This document shows positions 19,319 through 27,529 of a stretch of 64,000 nucleotides of DNA, in pieces. The stretch covers positions 175,001 to 239,000 of the forward strand of contig CAJNDS010002494.1 in NCBI GenBank assembly GCA_905221605.1, in the 5' to 3' direction. The notes beneath the pieces are model-generated. The model was not told the DNA's origin. It ran no database searches and was given only the letters and a program-made list of their open reading frames with translations. The translations under genes and the position numbers were made by a program. The number at the start of each line of letters is the position of its first letter. The first letter of the stretch is position 1. The stretch comes from Symbiodinium natans. Lineage: Eukaryota > Sar > Dinophyceae > Suessiales > Symbiodiniaceae.

Positions 19319-19858
19319 ATGAAAATAGAACAACAGTTAAACAAGATGCTTGACGATAACAACAAGATTTCAAACTCACAGGGCATTAAGATGGCTTACG
19401 ATAAAGACAATAAAATTTATGTTAAGGGAAACAAGATGTACATCGGTGGTACGGTGAGTGCTACTAACTGGCTTGAAAATTTAACGAAGTTGCCATTTGG
19501 TGTTTTAGGTGGAGTTCGTGATATGGAGAGATACTTACAAGCAGAACATGTATCAAAAATTAATCCTCAAATAGACACAGTGGTGGGACATAGTCAGGCA
19601 GGGGTCGTAGCCTTACAGCTGGCGAAAGATTTTCCAGACAGGAATTTGAAGACGCGAACCTATAACAGCCCCACCTTCAGTATGGGATTCAAGCCAAATA
19701 CAGAACAACACAAAAGATTTAGAAAAGTTGGAGATGCCGTTAGTGCATTTGATGGTGGTGCGGTAAATGTATATACAGACTCACTCAATCCGTTAAAAAA
19801 CCATGACATGAGTGCATTTGATGGGGTTGATGAGTCTTTACCAGCAGGCGAAGTATAA
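19319..19858 (+). CDS. Lipase-like alpha/beta hydrolase
   Basis: A 179-residue protein with the nucleophile elbow GHSQAG (S92), preceded by the strand IDTVVG, as in class-3 lipases. D137 (KVGDAVSAFD) and H160 (LKNHDMSAF) are in the right order for the rest of a Ser-Asp-His triad. It is short for a lipase, having only the catalytic core. Lipases of this kind recur in PLV genomes, where they might open a host membrane during entry or exit; that role is inferred. It is the first of a rightward run leading to the major capsid gene and starts 49 bases from the divergent minor capsid gene, with a shared AT-rich promoter region between. Confidence 0.8.
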   Translation: MKIEQQLNKMLDDNNKISNSQGIKMAYDKDNKIYVKGNKMYIGGTVSATNWLENLTKLPFGVLGGVRDMERYLQAEHVSKINPQIDTVVGHSQAGVVALQLAKDFPDRNLKTRTYNSPTFSMGFKPNTEQHKRFRKVGDAVSAFDGGAVNVYTDSLNPLKNHDMSAFDGVDESLPAGEV

Positions 19859-19877
19859 AAATATCAGTATAATTAAT

Positions 19878-20111
19878 ATGATGTTTAATAAACCAAAACA
19901 TATAAAAGAACCTAACAGAGTAGGTAAGCCATCCGAGAGTTTACAGTTTAAAGCCAAGTTGAACAAGAAGTTGAGTCATTCAGGATATGAAACCATAAGA
20001 GAAATAGTTGAGAAACACGAAGAGACTACAATATTACCGAAGAATGATAAACAGAATAATAAAAACTTGGATAGCCATAAAAGATATAGTAATAATAAAA
20101 AATCTAAATAA
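19878..20111 (+). CDS. Small basic viral protein, function unknown
   Basis: A 77-residue Lys/Asn-rich protein starting MMFNKPKHIKEPNRVGKP. An upstream ATG at 19812 in the same frame would overlap the lipase gene by 47 bases; the ATG at 19878 is preferred because it lies just after the lipase stop. It ends 10 bases before the major capsid ATG. Strong positive charge suggests binding to nucleic acid; no family is recognised. Confidence 0.6.
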   Translation: MMFNKPKHIKEPNRVGKPSESLQFKAKLNKKLSHSGYETIREIVEKHEETTILPKNDKQNNKNLDSHKRYSNNKKSK

Positions 20112-20121
20112 TATATATAAC

Positions 20122-21588
20122 ATGGATTTAGTACTCGCTGAAAGTAACGACAATATGATAAACAGTCTCCAGTTCGGATTACCTGAATCAAGTAGTTACA
20201 TTACTGATAGAAAACAAGTCCACTTCCCTAGTGTATCTGGAAACATCTTCAGTAGTAGTAATGGAAATAAATATTTAAAGTTTGTCATCACAGGTGAAGA
20301 TAACAACTATATTGATTTGTCCAGTGTTTGTTTATTCTTTGACGTTGTTAATACATCCACCACTGCCGGACAATATTTACGCCCTTTAGGTGAGAGCCAC
20401 GCATTTTTCACAAGATACAGATGTAATGGGGCAGGACAACAGTTAAACGACATTGACAATTACAACCAAGTGTGCGAGGAAATGAAATCGTTCAAAAGTG
20501 AAGAAGTCCGAAATTTAGACGACATTCAGGAAGGTTGTTTAACCAGATACGACAGCAGAATTAACCGACTGTTCGCTTATACTATAGAAAGTCACGACGC
20601 AACAGCAACAGCAGGATCAAACCAAAGAGGTGCTGTTCTACCGAAGCTAACACGACTTAACACTACAGGAATTGAACAGGGTAAGTTCGTAAGAATGGGA
20701 CACAAGCCCGTTTGTGGATTTGTTCAATCTGGATATTATCCACCAATTCGGTATTGTCCTCTAGAATTTATTTTTGAGATTGTTTCAGATGCGGGTGAAC
20801 CAGTTATCAGACCAGCAACACCAGTTGCAGGAACTCAAGCCGCGGACGATGAAAACGGCTTATATTTTACAACACGCAATACTACTACAAGTTGGTCAAT
20901 TCAGAACTGCATCCTAAGATGTGAATTGATACAGGTGGACAATACCGTTAACAATAATATAGTTTCACATTTATTGAAAGGGGGTAGGCTTAGAATGGTT
21001 TACCCTGCCTATCACAGTTTTTCTCAAACCTTCGCCACTGGAAATACAGAAATCAATATGAACATTGTGAAATCTTCAACTCGTTTATCTCAGATGTTCT
21101 TCACCTTTAGCAACAGCAATATCAATAATGACAACACAGCAGGTAATTATGACAGAAAGAGATGGAATTACTTCTTTCATCCTATGGCAGTGACTATTGA
21201 TAATTTAGAAGGCGTAATTGATAGCGATAAACAAATTTCAGCACAAATACAAATAGCCAATAAGAAATTCCCAGAACAAGAAATATCAAGTATTGCTGAG
21301 TTTATGTATTTCCTTCGCAGAGCAGTAAATGTGATGTCGCCTTATTACGACGGCTTTTCAATTGATATTTATAGATACGCTAATGACAAATTTATTGGTG
21401 GTATTAACTTCGATAAGCAACCAGATATGAATTTTACAGGTTCTAACACTAAAATGGGAAGCTTAATTACTTTTAAAATCAAAGGAGCTAACGCAAATTT
21501 TGCACTAGGAATTGAAAGAGTTTTCATAACAGCCGTGTCAGAACAAATATTCGAGCTCTCGGAGAGTGCCTCAACGGTTTTAGATTAA
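20122..21588 (+). CDS. Major capsid protein (double jelly-roll)
   Basis: A 488-residue protein, the usual size for PLV major capsid proteins. The opening of the first jelly roll shows the family pattern of an N-terminal strand and a 'YIDLSS' strand (KFVITGEDNNYIDLSS), then a 'FFTRYR' stretch. The second half ends with strands typical of the last jelly-roll sheet (GFSIDIYRYAND, GSLITFKIKGANA, VFITAVSEQIFE). Trimers of such proteins make the hexagonal capsomers of icosahedral shells. The ATG at 20122 follows TAATATATATAAC directly; earlier in-frame ATGs would overlap the small basic gene. Its neighbours are the penton, fibre and packaging ATPase, completing a virion module. Confidence 0.87.
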   Translation: MDLVLAESNDNMINSLQFGLPESSSYITDRKQVHFPSVSGNIFSSSNGNKYLKFVITGEDNNYIDLSSVCLFFDVVNTSTTAGQYLRPLGESHAFFTRYRCNGAGQQLNDIDNYNQVCEEMKSFKSEEVRNLDDIQEGCLTRYDSRINRLFAYTIESHDATATAGSNQRGAVLPKLTRLNTTGIEQGKFVRMGHKPVCGFVQSGYYPPIRYCPLEFIFEIVSDAGEPVIRPATPVAGTQAADDENGLYFTTRNTTTSWSIQNCILRCELIQVDNTVNNNIVSHLLKGGRLRMVYPAYHSFSQTFATGNTEINMNIVKSSTRLSQMFFTFSNSNINNDNTAGNYDRKRWNYFFHPMAVTIDNLEGVIDSDKQISAQIQIANKKFPEQEISSIAEFMYFLRRAVNVMSPYYDGFSIDIYRYANDKFIGGINFDKQPDMNFTGSNTKMGSLITFKIKGANANFALGIERVFITAVSEQIFELSESASTVLD

Positions 21589-21613
21589 GAAGATTAAAAA
21601 AAGATTAATTGAA

Positions 21614-21648
21614 TATAAATATTAATTTCTCAGATATTAATATTTATA
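21614..21648. terminator. Palindrome between major capsid and fibre genes
   Basis: TATAAATATTAAT (21614-21626) and ATTAATATTTATA (21636-21648) pair over 13 bases with no mismatch. The right arm touches the fibre ATG at 21649, so it could both end the capsid transcript and serve as the fibre promoter. Confidence 0.6.
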
Positions 21649-24115
21649 ATGGCTTCATTAAACAATATGAGCACAGTATACGCCAACGAAATATACAAAA
21701 TATTTTCCACTGGCGTTAGTGAAATATCGGACACATATGCCACCAAGGCAGAACTAACAAGCATAAACACTGCGAACTCCGCAGATATAACAGCAAACAC
21801 CGATGCAATAGCAATTTTGAACACTAAACAACTGCAAAATTTTAATAATATTAATGATACTAATACTGATTTAACTAATAATTATCAAACCAACACAGCA
21901 TTAGCCACTAATTTTTATAATAAAACAGAAATTGATTCAACATTTAATAATTATTATACATCAACACAAATTGATACAAATTTATCAACTAATTACCAAA
22001 CTAATGCCCAGTTAGGGGTTAATTATTATAATAAAAGTGAGATTGATACAAATTTATCAACTAATTTCCAAACTAATACACAGTTGGCAACTAATTATTA
22101 TAATAAGGGTGAGGTAGATATATTACTAGCGGGGGCTGGATCTGGTGGATACACAGATACAGAAATTGATAACTTATTAGATCTACGAGTTCCAAAATCA
22201 GATTTTACTAATAGATTTAGTGCAAATCCTATTATTGATTGTTCTGCCCCAACTGTTATTCATAGTGGATTAACATTAAATAATTCAACTATAAATATTT
22301 CCCCAGTAGCAGGATTATTATTTAGCAATCAAACAGGAGGAGGTGATAAAGTTTTAGCAGAATTTAAAAATGCTACAAGTTATTTAACTTTACAAGGTGA
22401 TAAAATATTTTGTAATAATACATCAGATGATACAATAAAACAATTAGATTTATCAAATAATAACGCAGGGTATAAAATGTCAGGTAAAATTGAAACACCA
22501 ACAGGTGGTTTAGTAATAGAAAATACAGTAGATGCTAATTTATCATTTACAGTTAGAAATACTGATAATTATTTCACTTTTAATAATGATAGTATTGACT
22601 GTTATAATTCCGTTGGTGATACTGGAAGAATATTAAATTTAAATAATAATGCTAATGAATATGTTAAAACGCATTCAATATTAGTAGATACAGCATCAAA
22701 TACATTAACAGGAGGATATACATTAGATGTTGTTGATAGTGCTATTGTTAGACAAAATTTAAGAGTTGATGCTAATATAGATTTAACAAATAACACGGGT
22801 GATATTCAATTACCAACAGCAGGAATAGATATGTTTAGAAATAGGGGAGATGCTAATTATAATTTAAGAGTTAGAGACACACAGGGAGTTTTTGAATTTA
22901 GAAACAGAAATTTCAGATGTATGAACCCGAGCAATCCAGCAAATGGAACAGAGATGATATTACACGACACAGGAGGCGATTATCGTTTAAGAATAGGAAG
23001 TCAAACAACAGCAACAGTAGGAATAGGAAGACAATATAATTTTTCATATCATTTAACAGTAGGAGGCATAAGTAATTTTAACGAAACAAGAGTAGAAAAT
23101 GACGCAACATTTTTAGGGCAACAGTTATTAAGCACTGATGGAAGAATATTTCAACGAGCTGATGTTAATAATTCATTAAATATTATATCAACACAAGAAA
23201 TTAACCTTAGTCTTCAAAACGATAGAGCAAGTGATCCAACTACTGGGACTATTGCTTTACAATTAAACGACACTAACGGTATTACATTAAACAGAGCAGT
23301 TACAAACAATCAGACTTTTAATAGTATAGGTAATATCGTTGGTGAAGCAGATGTTATTAGTTGGGGGCGTTTTATGTTTCAAAATAGTAGTGAATTAAAG
23401 GAAGTTTTGGACACTCAATATAAGTTATATATCAGAAATGGAGACACAGCGGGAGAAATGAATTTAACAATAGGATTAGAATCATCAACGCCAGAAATTC
23501 AACTTACAGACGGGAAAGTAACTTTAGTTGGGCAATTAGAAATTACAAATACTGATGTATCAGGACAACAAAGAGTATTAATTAACAATCCAGATAATGA
23601 CGGATTGATTAGATTAAGTAATAATAATTTATCAAGATTAGACGCAACAAATACAGGCGTTGATGTTTACGGCTTCTTTACTACAACTAATAACGCTGAT
23701 ATTGGAGGAAATTTAACATGCGTTGCTTTAACTGAAACATCAGACTCTAAATTAAAAGAAAATGTTAAGGAAGCAAATATTAAAGAATGTTATAAAGCAG
23801 TCAAATATATCAAGCCGAAAACATATAATTTTATTAATGATGAAGACAAAAAAAAGTCATATTGGATTTATAGCAGATGATATAAAAGACGCTAAAATGC
23901 CCTCTGAATGGGACAACATCGTATATTATAATGATGATGGTATGAAATTATTAGCATATAATAAAACAGCAGTTGTGCTTTGGGGTTGTGTGCAACAGAT
24001 TATACAAGAAAAAGATGAATTATTAGATATGGTTAAAACAATGAAAAAAGAAATGGCCACAATGAAGGGGGAAATAACACGATTAAAGAAGAAAAATAAA
24101 GATGAAAGTGATTAA
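21649..24115 (+). CDS. Fibre protein with C-terminal S74 chaperone domain, broken by a one-base frameshift
   Basis: The first frame runs to 23880 (743 residues) and the next continues to 24115; together they would make about 820 residues. Residues about 65-165 hold tandem 'NYQTN..L..NYYNK.EID' repeats, the kind that fold as trimeric beta fibres. The middle is Asn/Thr/Asp-rich, with repeated 'NNTGD.Q', 'Y.LRVRD' and similar strand motifs. At residues 698-705, SDSKLKEN is the start signature of the peptidase S74 / intramolecular chaperone domain, with the Ser-Asp pair used for self-cleavage. The domain continues in the other frame (GFIADDI) and ends in a Lys/Glu coiled coil. The break falls in eight A's (23848-23855); one A fewer would rejoin the frames, so assembly error, true damage or slippage are all possible. 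It would be a receptor-binding spike; no S74 domain without trimer formation is known to me. Confidence 0.8.
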
Positions 24116-24142
24116 ACATATATTATCTAAAATTAATATATA

Positions 24143-24544
24143 ATGATATATAGAGCAAAAATTTATTGGAAATATGAAGATGGTAAAGGTGGTTATTATA
24201 ATGAATACTTTTTAGATATGGAATTTACAATCAAAAAATTTGCTATTAAAGCCATATTTGATTATTTTATAAACCAATTATTTATAGAGTTTTTACATTA
24301 TTATCCGACCCTAAGAGAAGAAAACATACGCAACATAAAAGAAAACTATGGTAAATTTATAGAATATATTGATGATTACCAGTTTAAATATGTTATGGAT
24401 TTAGAAGAGATGTGGAATGATAAAGATAAAAAGGGAGGGTATAACTATTGGATTTATGAGGATTTATATGATGAGATGTGTGATGCTGATAAAGGACTAT
24501 TTTATGATATTGAAGAAATTGATAGGTATAAATTTCTAAATTAA
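24143..24544 (+). CDS. Acidic Tyr-rich viral protein, function unknown
   Basis: A 133-residue protein rich in Tyr, Asp and Glu (EDLYDEMCDADKGLFYDIEE), with an amphipathic helical centre (KFAIKAIFDYFINQLFIEFL). Strongly acidic overall. No family is recognised. It starts right after TAATATATAATG; the upstream region also has an 8-base palindrome (ATATATTA / TAATATAT, 24120-24143) at the end of the fibre gene. Confidence 0.7.
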   Translation: MIYRAKIYWKYEDGKGGYYNEYFLDMEFTIKKFAIKAIFDYFINQLFIEFLHYYPTLREENIRNIKENYGKFIEYIDDYQFKYVMDLEEMWNDKDKKGGYNYWIYEDLYDEMCDADKGLFYDIEEIDRYKFLN

Positions 24545-24549
24545 TATAT

Positions 24550-24759
24550 ATGGGTTCTACATCTTCTAAATCTTCTGCTACTGAAAATATGAAACAAATA
24601 AAAGAGCTAGATATTCATGAAAAAACAAGAACAGATATATTACTATTCAATACTTTGAAAGATGTTATTGAAAGAGTTGAAAAACTAGAGGAAACAAAAA
24701 GTGATAAAATATATTATAAACTACCTGCTATAAACTTGTGTAGTTACTCATTGATTTAA
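24550..24759 (+). CDS. Small, possibly N-myristoylated viral protein
   Basis: A 69-residue protein beginning MGSTSSKSS, which matches the eukaryotic N-myristoylation pattern (Gly2, small residues, Ser6, Lys7). Residues 15-55 should form a helix or coiled coil (NMKQIKELDIHEKTRTDILL, IERVEKLEETKSDK). It starts 6 bases after the previous stop with TAATATAT just before the ATG. A lipid-anchored small protein could act at membranes during assembly or entry; that is inference. Confidence 0.6.
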   Translation: MGSTSSKSSATENMKQIKELDIHEKTRTDILLFNTLKDVIERVEKLEETKSDKIYYKLPAINLCSYSLI

Positions 24760-24763
24760 TCAG

Positions 24764-24795
24764 TAAATATAAATTATCGTAATAATTTATATTTA
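24764..24795. terminator. 14-bp perfect palindrome between convergent genes
   Basis: TAAATATAAATTAT (24764-24777) pairs exactly with ATAATTTATATTTA (24782-24795) around a CGTA loop. It fills the gap between the stop at 24759 and the convergent ATPase stop at 24796, so it should end both transcripts. Confidence 0.7.
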
Positions 24796-25560
24796 TTAAT
24801 CATCGGAAACTTCAAACCGTTTTTCAAAGCGAATAAAAAACATATTATTAGCGTGTTTAGCGTTGGTGTTTATGTAGAAAAAAGAATAGGGAGCATCATT
24901 TACTGCTTGTTGGTACATATCATACAAAGTCTTCTTATCAACTAAAGCGCTGTTTTCTTCAATAAACGCATTAACTTCATTCATATTCTTAAGTCTAAAA
25001 ATGAATAACGCGCTACTGTTTAAACGGATGATAGGCGCTAAAACATTGTATTTTTGAGTGGACAAGATGACGCTAATAGCATTATGACGACCTCTGGTAA
25101 ATAATCCGTGAAGAATATTGGAGTATCTTACAAAACGTGGGTCATCACTAAAATCATCAATGACTATTAGTATACTGAATAAATCCTTGTCTTTGTTCTT
25201 CTTCTGGAACTCTATTACCTTGTGTTGGGTGTCTATTATTTTCTGTAAGGCAGTTGCGTCGTAATGATTGAAATATATCTGTTCCTTTTCCGAGTCCACT
25301 TTCATTACATCCTTTATGTACTTCTTCACTGCATTCCACGTGTCGTCCACATCCACACTAGGACTGAATATATAGATTCTCTCAAAGCTATTGCGGTAAA
25401 TCTTCAATATTAAGTTCTGTATCAAAACTGTTTTACCGCCTGTACTTGAAGCCACCGCCAACATTCTCGCAGGTAAAGATGGCATCATCTCATACTTACT
25501 GTTTTTGAACTGGTACTTGGGTATATCAATTGGTTCTACCGTCGGAACATTCTCGTTCAT
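24796..25560 (-). CDS. Genome-packaging ATPase (FtsK/HerA, A32-like)
   Basis: A 254-residue P-loop ATPase. Walker A is at residues 37-44 (ASSTGGKT, K43), Walker B at 130-137 (ILIVIDDF), followed by the conserved 'LFTRGRH' segment and the sensor-like strand AISVILSTQKY with Q168-type glutamine. Length and motif spacing fit the packaging ATPases of PLVs, virophages and adenovirus-like elements, which pump DNA into the preformed capsid. It is the one leftward gene in a rightward block, and its start at 25560 follows TATTAATATTAG on its strand. The call is firm. Confidence 0.92.
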   Translation of the reverse strand: MNENVPTVEPIDIPKYQFKNSKYEMMPSLPARMLAVASSTGGKTVLIQNLILKIYRNSFERIYIFSPSVDVDDTWNAVKKYIKDVMKVDSEKEQIYFNHYDATALQKIIDTQHKVIEFQKKNKDKDLFSILIVIDDFSDDPRFVRYSNILHGLFTRGRHNAISVILSTQKYNVLAPIIRLNSSALFIFRLKNMNEVNAFIEENSALVDKKTLYDMYQQAVNDAPYSFFYINTNAKHANNMFFIRFEKRFEVSDD

Positions 25561-25597
25561 TATTAATATTAGTTAGAAAAATTATATGTTATAATAT

Positions 25598-25747
25598 ATG
25601 AATTACGGTGATTGCATTGATGTCATTGACAACCTTGAAGAAATAGAACAGATAATAATAACAACGCCTAGATATCGTAGGTGTTGCTACTCGGTGTTGG
25701 AAATATGTAAAGGGATTTTGCAATATTTAAAATTGAAGAAAAACTAA
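25598..25747 (+). CDS. 49-residue viral microprotein
   Basis: A complete small frame, MNYGDCIDVIDN to LKLKKN, in the gap between the ATPase gene and the 25761 gene. It starts directly at a TATAATATATG site, like its neighbours. It has three Cys near the middle (RRCCYSVLEIC) and an amphipathic C-terminal helix. Too short for a family call, but the spacing (14 bases to the next gene) supports a real gene. Confidence 0.5.
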   Translation: MNYGDCIDVIDNLEEIEQIIITTPRYRRCCYSVLEICKGILQYLKLKKN

Positions 25748-25760
25748 TATACATTTATAT

Positions 25761-26162
25761 ATGAGCGATTCAAACAAAGAGAATAATAAAGATGGAACTG
25801 ATGGCGGCGTAAGTGTAAATAAAGATGGCATTAATTGTCTATTTTGTAGATGTAAGAGAAACACATACCATAAAGAAACTAAAACAACAACAGAAAATGA
25901 TAAGGTTGTTGTTAATGTTGTAGAAGACCGTTCTAGCTTTCGCATTGGAAAAGGCAGGAACGTATCACCAGACGATGGAATATTTAAACCAGATATAGCA
26001 CCACAAACTGGAGGCGTTGAACTTTGTAGCACAGGATGGAGTCAAAATCGGACAATTACACCCGAAGAGTGTGAGGAAAGACTAGATAAAATTGAAGAAG
26101 ACGTAGAAGAAGTAAAAAAAGATGTTAAACAATTGAAAACAAATTTGAATATTTTGGATTAA
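25761..26162 (+). CDS. Viral protein with Cys cluster and C-terminal coiled coil
   Basis: A 133-residue protein starting just after ATTTATATATG. The N-terminal 25 residues are Asn/Asp-rich; CLFCRCKRNTYH (about 26-37) is a possible small metal site. The last 40 residues (EECEERLDKIEEDVEEVKKD) form a regular heptad pattern, predicted to be a coiled coil. The same arrangement of short domain plus coiled coil is seen in the neighbours at 24550 and 26500, so these may be oligomeric accessory proteins. No family recognised. Confidence 0.7.
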   Translation: MSDSNKENNKDGTDGGVSVNKDGINCLFCRCKRNTYHKETKTTTENDKVVVNVVEDRSSFRIGKGRNVSPDDGIFKPDIAPQTGGVELCSTGWSQNRTITPEECEERLDKIEEDVEEVKKDVKQLKTNLNILD

Positions 26163-26189
26163 TATTTAAAAGTTAAAATCTAATATATA

Positions 26190-26439
26190 TTGACAGTGTA
26201 TAGTCGCACAGCCATGCGAGTCTCGTTCCTCGCATCTTTTGAATTCCCCTCTTGGAACTGAAACAGGATGAACACCCCGAATGTGCGCCCATTGCTCCTA
26301 AATTGTGTGAGACCCAGACATCGTAAGTGAGCAAGAGAAAGGGGAGTATCTTGGAACACTTACATAATTTGGATATACATAAGATATATCCTTAATTAGT
26401 TTGGAATTTAGAATTTTCATAATTCAGTTTATGAAAATT
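26190..26439 (+). ncRNA. Candidate viral structured RNA
   Basis: About 190 bases here are clearly GC-richer than the AT-rich sequence on both sides and contain no open frame above 20 codons. Start: the viral start motif TAATATATAT lies just upstream (26179-26188). Structure: ATGCGAG/CTCGCAT forms a 7-bp hairpin at about 26214-26235; ATTCCCCT (26242-26249) can pair with AGGGGAGT (about 26340-26347) to close a ~90-base domain, with smaller AATG/CATT pairing inside. TCTTGGAAC occurs twice (about 26250 and 26350). End: an 11-bp perfect hairpin, AATTTTCATAA/TTATGAAAATT (26412-26439). Alternatives are a short host insertion or a decayed gene. Confidence 0.4.
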
Positions 26440-26499
26440 TTAATATAAAAGTTTTATTATAAAAGTTTTTATTTAAAAACTTAATGTATATGTAAGTAT

Positions 26500-26736
26500 A
26501 TGGGTGATAAACCTGACTTCAAGCAAGACGTCATACTGAGACTGGAGAGGATAGAGAAATTACTAAATGAAAGGTCTACAAGAAACTTTAACAGAACACC
26601 AGTTGATGCAACGTATGAGAACAAGAAGAACACATATTTGACTAAACTGAATAACAAGGAAATTTTACAACCGAAACAAACAACCCTTGACTATTACAAT
26701 ATAAAGTATAACGAAGAGACGAAAACCTATGCATAA
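26500..26736 (+). CDS. Small viral protein with helical N-terminus, function unknown
   Basis: A 78-residue protein, MGDKPDFKQDVILRLERIEK, with a short coiled-coil-like helix (residues 8-25) and a basic, polar tail rich in Asn, Thr and Tyr. Gly at position 2 could be myristoylated, but Asp-Lys next to it makes this weaker than in the 24550 gene. It is preceded by an AAGTTTTT/AAAAACTT palindrome and a TATATG start. No family recognised. Confidence 0.65.
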   Translation: MGDKPDFKQDVILRLERIEKLLNERSTRNFNRTPVDATYENKKNTYLTKLNNKEILQPKQTTLDYYNIKYNEETKTYA

Positions 26737-26778
26737 TATTATCATCTAATAATAATGAGTGAATTAGATGATAATATT
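26735..26778. promoter_or_regulatory. 16-bp perfect hairpin with a start codon in its loop
   Basis: AATATTATCATCTAAT (26735-26750) pairs with ATTAGATGATAATATT (26763-26778) without mismatch. The left arm overlaps the stop region of the 26500 gene; the right arm is coding sequence of the next gene, whose ATG (26755) lies in the 12-base loop. It could end the first transcript and control translation of the second. Confidence 0.55.
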
Positions 26779-26955
26779 TCTGTTGAGTTTCCTACAGGCA
26801 GTGATTGTAAAACACAGTACATGCAATGTAAAGCATGTAAGCAAGTAAAATGTGTAGATGAGTTTGTAAGTAAGCATTATATGAAGGTATATAATAAAAC
26901 ATGTAGGGCTTGTTTAAATAATAATGAAAAATCTAGGCTTAAAGGGAAGGAATGA
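26755..26955 (+). CDS. Small four-cysteine zinc-binding viral protein
   Basis: A 66-residue protein with C25-x2-C28 (QCKACKQ) and C50-x2-C53 (KTCRACL), separated by a basic stretch with DEF (VDEFVSKHYMKVYNK). This CxxC...F...CxxC plan is a small zinc ribbon found in many large DNA viruses of protists. N-terminus acidic, C-terminus basic. It might bind nucleic acid or regulate transcription; this is inference. It starts in the loop of a strong hairpin. Confidence 0.7.
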   Translation: MSELDDNISVEFPTGSDCKTQYMQCKACKQVKCVDEFVSKHYMKVYNKTCRACLNNNEKSRLKGKE

Positions 26956-26993
26956 TCACGGGGAGTTTTCTTATAGAAAGGCTTCTGAAGAAA

Positions 26994-27010
26994 AAGCACT
27001 TAAAGAAATA
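26994..27010 (+). promoter_or_regulatory. Viral promoter motif for the 27035 gene
   Basis: AAGCACTTAAAGAAATA, followed by ACAACTTAATATAT and CATAGTGGAA, 24 bases before the ATG. The block from the motif to the start is almost identical to that at 27489-27529. Confidence 0.75.
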
Positions 27011-27034
27011 ACAACTTAATATATCATAGTGGAA

Positions 27035-27415
27035 ATGGATGATACAAATCTGAAAACTTATAAGACCCAATTAAAATACATCAAAAAGATATACGAAATA
27101 AAGATTAATGAAACTGGTTATCTGAATAAAATTACTGAGTTAATAAAGTTATTGAAAAAATACGAAGGTATATTTGATGACGAAGATGTTTGTAATGTTA
27201 AGAATGATATTTCTTTTTTCGAAGGAAAAGTCCAAGAAGATAAACAGTTAATAAAAAAATATTCAGAATTGATTGAGCATATTGAAATATTATGTCAGAA
27301 TGGAGGAAGTCCGGACACTAAATATTTAGATATAAAACCAAAACATGCTGTTAAATGGACTAATATAAGTATTCAGAAAATAGAAGAAGAATACGGCGAA
27401 CACCTAAAACAATAA
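27035..27415 (+). CDS. Helical viral protein, function unknown
   Basis: A 126-residue protein from MDDTNLKTYKTQLKYIKKIY, rich in Lys, Ile and Glu and predicted to be almost all helix. It has two long helices (residues 5-45 and 55-90) and a short C-terminal helix. A GTG six bases upstream would add two residues, but the ATG is preferred because ATG follows the promoter block at the same distance as in the next gene. No family recognised. It lies in a promoter-gene-palindrome cassette matched by the next gene, though the two proteins do not look alike. Confidence 0.7.
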   Translation: MDDTNLKTYKTQLKYIKKIYEIKINETGYLNKITELIKLLKKYEGIFDDEDVCNVKNDISFFEGKVQEDKQLIKKYSELIEHIEILCQNGGSPDTKYLDIKPKHAVKWTNISIQKIEEEYGEHLKQ

Positions 27416-27424
27416 ATGTTTGAC

Positions 27425-27460
27425 CAATAATAATTTAATAATAAAATTAAATTATTATTG
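27425..27460. terminator. 15-bp perfect palindrome after the 27035 gene
   Basis: CAATAATAATTTAAT (27425-27439) pairs with ATTAAATTATTATTG (27446-27460) around the loop AATAAA, which is also the classic polyadenylation signal. A near-identical copy follows the next gene at 28118-28153. Confidence 0.7.
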
Positions 27461-27488
27461 AACGTATTAAGACCGAGTTCTTAAGAAA

Positions 27489-27505
27489 AAGCACTTAAAG
27501 AAATA
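27489..27505 (+). promoter_or_regulatory. Viral promoter motif for the 27530 gene
   Basis: AAGCACTTAAAGAAATA preceded by TTCTTAAGAA and followed by ACGGCTTAATATATT; 24 bases from the ATG, the same spacing as at 26994. Confidence 0.75.
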
Positions 27506-27529
27506 ACGGCTTAATATATTATAGTGGAA

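Noticed and set aside
26214..26340. tRNA or SRP RNA in the GC-richer viral island
   Set aside because: No T-arm GTTC box with matching acceptor stem, and no conserved SRP domain IV motif; kept only as an unassigned RNA candidate.
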